A DNA stretch of 7,858 nucleotides from Rhodoferax sp. Its GTDB lineage: Bacteria > Pseudomonadota > Gammaproteobacteria > Burkholderiales > Burkholderiaceae. The notes beneath the pieces were generated by a model that was given only the letters and a program-made list of their open reading frames with translations, was not told the DNA's origin and did no database searches. The position numbers were made by a program, and so were the translations under genes. Shown here in pieces: positions 1-6,146 of the stretch; position 1 is the stretch's first letter, and every line of letters begins with the position of its first letter. The stretch covers positions 1 through 7,858 of the forward strand of contig JAIFMT010000106.1 in assembly GCA_020048295.1 (NCBI GenBank), read 5' to 3'.

Positions 1-16
1 AGCGCAGGTATGAACC

Positions 17-57
17 AGAAAAAGAAAAAGCCTGCTAGTTTTTATGTAGCAGGCTTT
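17..57 (-). terminator. Intrinsic terminator of the tRNA-Asn gene
   Basis: The inverted repeat has two perfect 11-base arms at 27-37 and 47-57 around a 9-base A/T-rich loop. On the minus strand the second arm ends in TTT and runs on into a T-rich tail (TTCTTTTTCT). It begins 13 bases past the tRNA 3' end. Stem, loop and tail fit a Rho-independent terminator for transcripts coming from the tRNA side. Confidence 0.88.
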
Positions 58-69
58 CCTTTGTCTATG

Positions 70-145
70 TGGCTCCTCGACCTGGGCTCGAACCAGGGAC
101 CTACGGATTAACAGTCCGGCGCTCTACCGACTGAGCTATCGAGGA
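70..145 (-). tRNA. tRNA-Asn, anticodon GUU
   Basis: The reverse complement folds into a standard 76-base tRNA with the CCA end encoded. The 7-bp acceptor stem pairs TCCTCGA with TCGAGGA, followed by discriminator G and CCA. The D-loop is a canonical AGTCGGTAGA. The anticodon loop CTGTTAA places GTT at tRNA positions 34-36 (window 112-110), which reads Asn codons AAC and AAU. The T arm is CCTGG / TTCGAAC / CCAGG with perfect pairing. The only flaw I see is a C-U apposition at 27-43. It lies 79 bases downstream of purN on the same strand, with its own promoter-like sequence and terminator, so it is probably an independent transcription unit. No direct repeat of its 3' end appears in the window, so nothing suggests it hosts an integrated element here. 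Confidence 0.97.
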
Positions 146-156
146 ATAAGCCTCAA

Positions 157-162
157 ATTATA
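157..162 (-). promoter_or_regulatory. Likely -10 box for tRNA-Asn
   Basis: On the minus strand 162-157 reads TATAAT, a perfect sigma-70 -10 hexamer. It sits 11 bases upstream of the tRNA 5' end, giving a predicted start about 4-6 bases before the mature tRNA. No good -35 hexamer is found at 16-18 bases spacing; the surrounding sequence is very A/T-rich. The perfect hexamer at the right distance in front of a tRNA makes this believable. Confidence 0.6.
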
Positions 163-192
163 AAATATTTTTTAGCTCACTTTTGAGAAAGA

Positions 193-204
193 AGGTTTAA
201 ACCT
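193..204. repeat. 12-base perfect palindrome between purN and tRNA-Asn
   Basis: AGGTTTAAACCT is self-complementary over all 12 bases. It lies 20 bases past the purN stop codon and upstream of the tRNA -10 box. It has no loop and no T-run, so it is a poor terminator. It could be a protein binding site or chance in an A/T-rich spacer; I cannot tell which. Confidence 0.4.
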
Positions 205-224
205 AAATATTTTCACCAACAAGG

Positions 225-818
225 CTAATCGTTTTGGAGCAGCTGCGCGATTGCTGCGGGGAAAATGATGTGTTCTTGGGTCAGCACTCTTGCCGCAAGA
301 CTGGCGGCGTTGTCGCCGGGCAACACCGGCACTGCCGCCTGCGCGAGGATTTGACCATGATCAAGCTGGGTCGTTACATGGTGTACCGTTGCACCTGCTA
401 CGGTGCAGCCAGCATCAATAGCGCGTTGATGCGTGTTCAAGCCGGCAAAGGCGGGTAGCAACGAAGGATGAATATTCACCAGCCGGCCGGCATGGCTGGC
501 GACAAAGCCAGGCGTCAGTATCCGCATGAAGCCAGCCAAAACTACCAGGGCCGGGTGGTCAGGCAAATCAAAGCGTGCAACACACTGTGCCAGCGTTGCG
601 TCGAACGCCTCCCGACTGGCAAAGGTTTTGTGGTCAATCACTTCAGTGGCAATGCCCGCTGACCGCGCCAGGCCCAACCCCTTTGCATCGGGCCGATTGC
701 TGATGACACAAGCAACACGCGCCTGCAATTTATCGGCCCAAGCATCGCGCTGTGCTGTCCTCACGATCGCGGCCATGTTGGAGCCACCGCCAGAGATCAA
801 AATAACGATGTTTTTCAT
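225..818 (-). CDS. purN: Phosphoribosylglycinamide formyltransferase (GAR transformylase, PurN)
   Basis: Cytoplasmic enzyme of de novo purine synthesis. It moves the formyl group of 10-formyltetrahydrofolate onto GAR, giving FGAR. The 197-residue product matches PurN end to end. The N-terminal strand and glycine-rich phosphate loop (SGGGSN, residues 9-14) bind GAR. The folate-site segment VVLAGFMRIL is at 92-101. The catalytic triad is Asn115 and His117 in NIHPSLLP, plus Asp153 in QLDHG. It is shorter than E. coli PurN (212 residues), lacking the C-terminal tail. The reading frame stays open 22 codons upstream, but only the Met at 818 begins with the family's MKNIVILISG-type N terminus. No Shine-Dalgarno sequence precedes that ATG. 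An RraA-like gene ends 62 bases upstream on the same strand and could be co-transcribed; the two have no obvious pathway link. Confidence 0.96.
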   Translation of the reverse strand: MKNIVILISGGGSNMAAIVRTAQRDAWADKLQARVACVISNRPDAKGLGLARSAGIATEVIDHKTFASREAFDATLAQCVARFDLPDHPALVVLAGFMRILTPGFVASHAGRLVNIHPSLLPAFAGLNTHQRAIDAGCTVAGATVHHVTTQLDHGQILAQAAVPVLPGDNAASLAARVLTQEHIIFPAAIAQLLQND

Positions 819-828
819 AGTGAAGCGA

Positions 829-834
829 ATTATG
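829..834 (-). promoter_or_regulatory. Possible -10 box for purN
   Basis: On the minus strand 834-829 reads CATAAT, five of six matches to the sigma-70 -10 consensus. It ends 10 bases before the purN ATG, so transcription would begin about 3-5 bases before the start codon. No good -35 hexamer is visible at the normal spacing. This is suggestive only. Confidence 0.3.
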
Positions 835-860
835 GCTTTGGCCCTGCCCCTCACCGACGA

Positions 861-879
861 CAGTTTTCGCTGCAAACTG
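861..879 (-). repeat. Stem-loop just past the RraA-like stop codon
   Basis: CAGTTT (861-866) and AAACTG (874-879) are perfect 6-base arms around a 7-base loop. On the minus strand the hairpin begins 1 base after the TGA of the RraA-like gene. The bases after it (tcgtcggtg) are not T-rich, so it is not a canonical intrinsic terminator. It may stabilise the mRNA end or be chance. Confidence 0.4.
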
Positions 880-880
880 A

Positions 881-1402
881 TCAAAGCAGCGACTTGGCTG
901 CCACCACCATACCATCAGCATCGGCATACAGCCAGTCGCCCGGATTCACCCAGACTCCCTGAATCTGCACCGCCAGATCCTCCAGGCCCTGTTTCTTCTT
1001 TTCGGTGGGCATCGGCACACAGGCCAGTGCTCGAATGCCTATCTCCTGCGCGGCTAGTTCGGCCACATCACGCACACAGCCGTCAATCACCACGCCAGCC
1101 CATCCATTGCGTGCTGCAGTGGCAGCTAGGTTGCCACCTAGCAAGGCACGGCGCAGCGAAGCCGCACCATCCACCACCAGCACGCGGGCAATGCGACCTT
1201 GCGGGCTGTCAATATAACCACACTTGTCCACCGCCGCCTTGACCAGAGAGTTGTCTTCAAAACACTTGACCGTTGTGACCGGCCCGCAGAACGTCCGACG
1301 CGCGCCAAAGTCGCGAAAAACTGGCGGCAGCACTCTAAAAGCACTGACGGAATCGCCCAGATGGAGATCACACAAATCACAGGTGGAAAAACTTGTTTGC
1401 AT
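881..1402 (-). CDS. RraA-family protein, probable 4-hydroxy-4-methyl-2-oxoglutarate / oxaloacetate-type aldolase
   Basis: The 173-residue product aligns along its length with E. coli RraA (161 residues): FGARRTFCGPVTTVKCFEDN near 32-51, VLVVDGAASLRRALLGGNLA at 74-93, GVVIDGCVRD at 103-112 and GDWLYADADG at 155-164. RraA proteins are trimeric cytoplasmic proteins. E. coli RraA inhibits RNase E, while many homologues are divalent-metal class II aldolases splitting 4-hydroxy-4-methyl-2-oxoglutarate or decarboxylating oxaloacetate. The aldolase signature Gly-X20-Arg-Asp-X2-Glu is exact here: Gly90, Arg111, Asp112, Glu115. E. coli RraA has Gln at the Asp position, so an aldolase role is the better guess. 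The start at 1402 is chosen because AAGGT (1416-1412) precedes it by 9-10 bases and homology begins there; the frame is open 17 codons further. It is the first gene of a minus-strand group with purN and is divergent from the SWIB gene. Annotation pipelines often call such proteins 'ribonuclease E activity regulator RraA'. Confidence 0.9.
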   Translation of the reverse strand: MQTSFSTCDLCDLHLGDSVSAFRVLPPVFRDFGARRTFCGPVTTVKCFEDNSLVKAAVDKCGYIDSPQGRIARVLVVDGAASLRRALLGGNLAATAARNGWAGVVIDGCVRDVAELAAQEIGIRALACVPMPTEKKKQGLEDLAVQIQGVWVNPGDWLYADADGMVVAAKSLL

Positions 1403-1430
1403 ACTGAATAGACCTTGAAAAATGGAAAAA

Positions 1431-1436
1431 ATTGTA
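1431..1436 (-). promoter_or_regulatory. Possible -10 box of the RraA-like gene
   Basis: On the minus strand 1436-1431 reads TACAAT, five of six matches to TATAAT. A predicted start near 1424 leaves a leader of roughly 20 bases that contains the AAGGT ribosome binding site (1416-1412). The candidate -35 at 17-base spacing (TTATCG) matches only three of six. A short inverted repeat, GTTGC (1438-1442) / GCAAC (1450-1454), covers the spacer and could be an operator. Confidence 0.4.
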
Positions 1437-1534
1437 GGTTGCATCCAAAGCAACGATAAAAAGTTGTCCTGGCTTCATGAAATTGCAATATCTCTCTTGG
1501 AAAGCAGGGAATTCTCCATTAGCATTCGGCACAT

Positions 1535-1558
1535 CCAGCAACGGGCTGTTATTGCTGG
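1535..1558 (+). promoter_or_regulatory. Inverted repeat upstream of the SWIB gene, possible operator or mRNA leader hairpin
   Basis: CCAGCAA (1535-1541) and TTGCTGG (1552-1558) are perfect 7-base inverted arms with a 10-base spacer. A competing hairpin, CAGC (1536-1539) with GCTG (1545-1548), uses part of the left arm, so the two folds exclude each other. The element ends 19 bases before the AGGA ribosome binding site. There is no T-run after it, so it is not a terminator. Whether it works as DNA operator or RNA structure is not visible. Confidence 0.4.
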
Positions 1559-1589
1559 TCCAAAATTAACTACCCATAGGACAAACCAC

Positions 1590-2093
1590 ATGGCAACTGC
1601 AAAGAAAGCACCAGCTAAAAAAGCTGCTCCCGAGACCAAAGCAGCGCCTGCTAAAAAGGCAGCACCAGCAAAAGCAGCAGCCCCGGCCAAAGCGGCCGCT
1701 CCTGCCAAGAAAGTAGCAGCAAAAGCTCCTGCCAAAGCAGCCGCTCCGGCAAAGAAAGTCGCATCCGCCAAGGTTGCAGCCCCTGTCAAAGCTGCCGCAC
1801 CAGCAAAAGTTGCAACTGCAGTCAAAAAGGCGCCCGCCGCCAAGCGCGCCGTCAATGCCGCCTTCATGAAAACCCTGACCCCCAGCAAAGCGCTGGCTGC
1901 CGTTGTTGGTGCTGCGGCGTTGCCCCGAACTGAAGTGGTCAAAAAGCTGTGGGACTACATCAAGGCCAATAATCTGCAAGACGCGGTCAACAAACGCCTG
2001 GTCAATGCAGATGCCAAACTGAAAGAAGTCTTTGGCAAGGCACAAGTCACCATGTTTGAAATTGCCGGCCTGATCGGCAAGCACCTGAAGTAA
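1590..2093 (+). CDS. Histone H1-like Ala/Lys-rich protein with C-terminal SWIB/MDM2 domain
   Basis: The 167-residue product has two parts. Residues 1-87 are low-complexity, almost only Ala, Lys, Pro and Val, in imperfect PAKKAA/PAKAAA repeats resembling eukaryotic histone H1 tails and bacterial H1-like proteins; such tails bind DNA non-specifically and are probably disordered. Residues about 93-167 form a SWIB/MDM2 domain: LTPSKALAAVVG, then LPRTEVVKKLWDYIKANNLQ (111-130), then a segment ending MFEIAGLIGKHLK. SWIB domains are known from eukaryotic SWI/SNF subunits and from chlamydial and proteobacterial proteins. A nucleoid-binding role is inferred. The start at 1590 has a good AGGA (1578-1581) 8 bases upstream, and the lysine-rich composition begins exactly there; the frame is open 56 codons upstream, but that stretch lacks the composition. 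A terminator follows directly. Its repeat codons use more A/T-ending forms (GCA, GCT, AAA) than the dpp genes. Confidence 0.9.
   Translation: MATAKKAPAKKAAPETKAAPAKKAAPAKAAAPAKAAAPAKKVAAKAPAKAAAPAKKVASAKVAAPVKAAAPAKVATAVKKAPAAKRAVNAAFMKTLTPSKALAAVVGAAALPRTEVVKKLWDYIKANNLQDAVNKRLVNADAKLKEVFGKAQVTMFEIAGLIGKHLK
1602..1847 (+). repeat. Imperfect Ala/Lys/Pro coding repeat
   Basis: Codons 5-86 of the SWIB gene form a degenerate tandem array of units such as P-A-K-K-A-A and P-A-K-A-A-A. The DNA copies differ in third positions (GCA, GCC, GCT, GCG; AAA, AAG), so the array is conserved in protein more than in DNA. Such arrays often vary in length between relatives. Confidence 0.75.
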
Positions 2094-2106
2094 TTTTTAC
2101 TGCTCC

Positions 2107-2117
2107 GGCGGCACGCC
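2107..2117 (+). repeat. Small GC hairpin before the SWIB terminator
   Basis: GGCG (2107-2110), loop GCA, CGCC (2114-2117) can form a short stem between the stop codon and the terminator. It is only 4 bp and may be chance. Confidence 0.25.
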
Positions 2118-2122
2118 CGAAG

Positions 2123-2143
2123 GCCGACGCAAGTCGGCTTTTT
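2123..2143 (+). terminator. Intrinsic terminator after the SWIB gene
   Basis: GCCGAC (2123-2128), a GCAA tetraloop, and GTCGGC (2133-2138) form a perfect 6-bp GC-rich stem followed by TTTTTCTTT. It begins 29 bases past the stop codon and should separate the SWIB gene from the dpp operon. Confidence 0.85.
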
Positions 2144-2149
2144 CTTTAT

Positions 2150-2160
2150 GGCATGATGCC
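2150..2160. promoter_or_regulatory. 11-base inverted repeat upstream of dppB
   Basis: GGCAT-G-ATGCC is a perfect inverted repeat 29 bases before the dppB start, in the only gap (2144-2189) where an operon promoter could lie after the terminator. Its core CATGAT matches four of six -10 bases but has no matching -35. It may be an operator or chance. Confidence 0.3.
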
Positions 2161-2189
2161 ACCCATTCCCAAAGACTGTCCCTGCGTTC

Positions 2190-3194
2190 ATGCTGCGATT
2201 CCTGCTCACCCGATTCAGCCTGATCATTCCGACCTTTATCGGCATGACGCTGGTAGCGTTTTTCCTGATTCGCCTGGTTCCTGGCGACCCGATCGAGACG
2301 CTGGCCGGTGAACGCGGCATCGATGCAGCGCGCCATGCAGAGCTACTCAAAGCCTATGGGCTGGACCGCCCGGTGCTGGTGCAGTACGGCATCTACATTG
2401 GCCGCGTGCTGCAAGGCGACCTGGGCAACTCCATCATCACCCATGCGCCGGTGTTGCAAGAGTTTTTGTCGCTGTTTCCCGCCACCATTGAACTGGCGCT
2501 GTGTGCCATTTTGTTTGCGCTGATCATCGGCATTCCGGCGGGAATTCTGGCAGCGGTCAAACGTAACACCATCCTTGACCACGGCGTGATGGGCGTGTCA
2601 CTTACTGGTTATTCAATGCCGATTTTTTGGTGGGGGCTGCTGCTAATCCTGCTGTTTTCGGTTCAGCTTGACCTGACACCCGTGTCCGGGCGCATTTCGG
2701 TGCAGTATTTCATTGAGCCAGTCAGCGGCTTCTTGCTAATTGACACCTGGATGGCTGGCGACCGGGATGCCTTCTGGTCAGCCGCCGCGCATCTGATTTT
2801 GCCCACCATTGTGCTGGGCACCAACCCGCTGGCAGTGATCGCGCGCATGACCCGCTCGGCCATGCTTGAAGTGCTCGGTGAAGACTACATTCGTACGGCG
2901 CGCGCCAAGGGGCTGTCCAACTTCAGGGTGGTCGCACTGCACGCCCTGCGCAATGCACTGATTCCAGTGGTGACCGTGATCGGGCTGCAAGTGGGCGTGC
3001 TGTTCACCGGTGCCATCCTGACCGAAACCATTTTTTCGTGGCCGGGCGTGGGCAAGTGGATGATCGAGGCGATTGGCCGGCGTGACTACCCGGTGCTGCA
3101 AGGCGGCATGCTTCTACTCGGTGGCATGGTGATGCTGGTTAACCTGCTGGTCGATGTCACCTACGGCATCATCAACCCGCGCATCCGGCACTAG
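2190..3194 (+). CDS. dppB: Dipeptide ABC transporter permease DppB
   Basis: Inner-membrane permease subunit that pairs with DppC to form the channel for dipeptides delivered by DppA. The 334-residue product matches E. coli DppB (339 residues) over its length: IIPTFIGMTL near 12-21, PGDP 31-34, AGERGI 39-44, LTGYSMPIFWWG 138-149, and a nearly identical cytoplasmic coupling loop GEDYIRTARAKGL (230-242) with HALRNA (251-256). It ends in a typical NPRIRH. About six membrane helices are visible: roughly 9-30, 100-123, 137-159, 200-220, 257-281 and 303-327. The coupling loop is where DppD/DppF dock. The ATG at 2190 matches the family N terminus, but no Shine-Dalgarno sequence precedes it. It is first in the operon, with dppC 15 bases downstream. 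Confidence 0.96.
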   Translation: MLRFLLTRFSLIIPTFIGMTLVAFFLIRLVPGDPIETLAGERGIDAARHAELLKAYGLDRPVLVQYGIYIGRVLQGDLGNSIITHAPVLQEFLSLFPATIELALCAILFALIIGIPAGILAAVKRNTILDHGVMGVSLTGYSMPIFWWGLLLILLFSVQLDLTPVSGRISVQYFIEPVSGFLLIDTWMAGDRDAFWSAAAHLILPTIVLGTNPLAVIARMTRSAMLEVLGEDYIRTARAKGLSNFRVVALHALRNALIPVVTVIGLQVGVLFTGAILTETIFSWPGVGKWMIEAIGRRDYPVLQGGMLLLGGMVMLVNLLVDVTYGIINPRIRH

Positions 3195-3209
3195 ATCGGA
3201 CCTTTAACC

Positions 3210-4106
3210 GTGACAAGCCTGACCGACGCCACGCCAGTGCACACCCCGCGCCACCCGCTGCGCGAGTTCTGGGACTATTTCTCCACCAACAAAGGGGCGG
3301 TAGCGGGGTTGCTCATCGTGCTGACGGTGCTGCTGATGGCCGCCTTGGCACCATGGATTGCGCCCTTTGCGCCTGATGTCACCAACTCCAGCGTGTTTCT
3401 GGTGCCCCCCGCTTGGCAAACCGGGGGGTCTGCTGCGCACCTTCTTGGCACCGATGCGATTGGTCGCGACATTTTGTCGCGTCTGATTTTTGGTGCCCGC
3501 CTGTCGCTCACCATTGGGTTGGCGGTGGTGGCGCTGTCCGTATTGGTGGGTACCGTGCTGGGGCTGGCAGCGGGCTACTTTCGTGGTGTATTCGAAATCG
3601 CGGTAATGCGGGCGATGGACATCATCCTGACGCTGCCCAGCCTGCTGCTGGCGATTGTGATTGTGGCCATTTTGGGGCCGGGCCTGATGAATGCCATGCT
3701 GGCCGTGGCCGTGGTGGTGCTGCCGCATTACGTGCGAATCACCCGCGCTGCAGTGATCTCCGAGATGTCCAAGGACTACGTGACCGCCGCACGCATGAAT
3801 GGCGCCGGGCATTTGCGGCTGATGTTCTCCGAGGTCTTGCCCAATTGCACCGCACCGCTGATTGTGCAGGCGTCGCTTGGCATCTCGACGGCCATTCTTG
3901 ACGCCGCGGCGCTGGGTTTTCTTGGGCTGGGGGCCCAGCCACCGTCGCCAGAGTGGGGCACCATGCTGGCCGACGCGCGTGAGTTTGTGCTGCGCGCCTG
4001 GTGGGTGGTGACCTTTCCGGGCTTGGCGATTCTGATCACCGTGCTGGCCTTCAACCTGTTGGGTGATGGCCTGCGCGATGCGTTTGACCCGAAGCTCAAG
4101 CGCTGA
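3210..4106 (+). CDS. dppC: Dipeptide ABC transporter permease DppC
   Basis: Second inner-membrane permease of the dipeptide importer, partner of DppB. The 298-residue product is close in length and sequence to E. coli DppC (300 residues). Residues about 15-70 form the OppC-type N-terminal segment with the first helix (30-50) and the motif PLREFWDYFSTNKGAVAG (16-33). HLLGTDAIGRDILSRLIFGARLSL follows at 77-100. The coupling loop is KDYVTAARMNGAG (188-200). The C-terminal half carries ALGFLGLGAQPPSPEWGTML (234-252) and ends DGLRDAFDPKLKR. Further helices lie near 98-121, 138-175, 216-239 and 267-288. The start is GTG, chosen for length match and GGA (3198-3200) about 9 bases upstream. It follows dppB by 15 bases and precedes dppD by 9, so co-transcription is clear. 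Confidence 0.96.
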   Translation: MTSLTDATPVHTPRHPLREFWDYFSTNKGAVAGLLIVLTVLLMAALAPWIAPFAPDVTNSSVFLVPPAWQTGGSAAHLLGTDAIGRDILSRLIFGARLSLTIGLAVVALSVLVGTVLGLAAGYFRGVFEIAVMRAMDIILTLPSLLLAIVIVAILGPGLMNAMLAVAVVVLPHYVRITRAAVISEMSKDYVTAARMNGAGHLRLMFSEVLPNCTAPLIVQASLGISTAILDAAALGFLGLGAQPPSPEWGTMLADAREFVLRAWWVVTFPGLAILITVLAFNLLGDGLRDAFDPKLKR

Positions 4107-4115
4107 AAGACGGCT

Positions 4116-5092
4116 ATGGCATTGCTCGAAATCGAAAACCTCTCAGTGCAGTTTCCGTCCAAAACCGGTGTGATGCATGCCGTGGACGGCGTGTCGCTGC
4201 GCCTTGAGGCGGGCGATGTGCTGGGCATTGTGGGCGAGTCGGGCTCCGGCAAGAGCGTGACCATGATGGCGCTGATGGGACTGGTCGCCTACCCTGGCCA
4301 GATCTCTGCCGAGCGCCTGCTGTTTGACGGCCATGATCTGCTCAAGATGAGCGAGCGCCAGCGCCGCAGCGTGATCGGCAAAGACATGGCGATGATCTTC
4401 CAGGACCCGACCACCAGCCTGAACCCCTGCTTTACCGTGGGTTTTCAGATGGCCGAGACCTTGCGTCTGCATCTGGGCATGGACAAGGCTGCTGCGCGCA
4501 AGCGCTCCATCGAATTGTTGGAGCAGGTTGGCATTCCCGCGCCAGAGAGCCGGCTGGGCATCTACCCGCACCAGCTCTCTGGCGGCATGAGCCAGCGCGT
4601 GATGATCGCCATGGCGATTGCCTGCAATCCAAAACTGTTGATAGCAGACGAGCCAACCACCGCGCTGGATGTGACCATTCAGGCGCAAATTCTCGATCTG
4701 CTGCGCACCTTGCAGAAAGACCGCAACATGGCACTGGTGCTGATCACGCACAACATGGGCGTCGTGTCCGAGATGGCGCAGCGCGTGGCGGTGATGTATG
4801 CCGGTCAGATCATGGAAGAGCGCAGCGCGCAAGACATCTTTGAGACGCCGCAACACCCCTACACAGAGGCACTGCTGGCGGCCATGCCCGAGCGCAGCGA
4901 CGGCGCCACCCGCCTGGCCACCATTCCCGGCATGGTGCCGGGTTTGTACGATCGCCCGCAAGGCTGCCTGTTTTCTCCGCGCTGCATTTATGCCAACCGG
5001 CATTGCCGCGATGAGCGGCCCGAGTTGCGTGATTGGCAGGCCGGCATGGTGCGTTGCCACGCACCGCTGGGCGTCACCCTCCAGGAAGCCGC

Positions 5093-5096
<4 letters not shown>
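4116..5096 (+). CDS. dppD: Dipeptide ABC transporter ATP-binding protein DppD
   Basis: One of two different ATPases that drive the Dpp importer from the cytoplasmic side. The 326-residue product equals E. coli DppD in length (327). Motifs in order: Walker A GESGSGKS (40-47), Q-loop Gln96 in IFQDP, signature LSGGMSQ (154-160), Walker B LLIADEP (174-180) with Glu179, D-loop ALD (183-185), and switch His212 in ITHNM; most relatives have ITHDL at the last motif. The C-terminal oligopeptide-transporter domain holds Cys284, Cys290, Cys297 and Cys314; the equivalent cysteines of mycobacterial OppD bind a [4Fe-4S] cluster. The [13 protein letters not shown] segment is typical of DppD. The upstream AAAGACGG is a modest ribosome site. 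Its stop overlaps the dppF start by ATGA, which suggests translational coupling and equal amounts of the two ATPases. Confidence 0.96.
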
Positions 5097-6127
<1,031 letters not shown>

Positions 6128-6133
6128 CTTGTC

Positions 6134-6138
6134 AGGAG
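6134..6138 (+). promoter_or_regulatory. Strong ribosome binding site of dppA
   Basis: AGGAG lies 8 bases before the ATG at 6147. It is the best Shine-Dalgarno match in the operon, whereas dppB has none. This may let the last cistron be translated more often, as a binding protein needs to be in excess. It also decides the start against an in-frame TTG at 6075 inside dppF. Confidence 0.7.
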
Positions 6139-6146
6139 TCCAAAAG

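Noticed and set aside
70..145. tRNA-Asn as an integration site of a mobile element
   Set aside because: No integrase gene and no repeat of the tRNA 3' end are present in the window; its own terminator follows directly.
526..1242. 238-codon plus-strand open frame opposite purN and the RraA-like gene
   Set aside because: It lies antisense to two clearly conserved genes, has a Pro/Arg/Ser/His-rich low-information composition, and matches no family I know.
1464..1490. Plus-strand promoter TTGTCC - 16 bases - CAATAT for the SWIB gene
   Set aside because: Only four and three of six matches; no better than other weak pairs in this A/T-rich stretch.
1422..1589. 56-codon in-frame N-terminal extension of the SWIB protein
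   Set aside because: The good ribosome site (1578-1581) and the abrupt change to Ala/Lys composition point to the ATG at 1590; the extension overlaps the divergent promoter region.
1475..1942. 155-codon minus-strand frame rich in Ala, Gly and Phe, looking like a membrane protein
   Set aside because: It is the reverse complement of the Ala/Lys repeat of the SWIB gene (Lys codons read as Phe/Leu), so the hydrophobicity is an artefact.
3210..3212. GTG start of dppC as a possible annotation error
   Set aside because: The length and N-terminal alignment to DppC fit, a GGA lies at a normal distance, and no upstream ATG fits in the 15-base gap.
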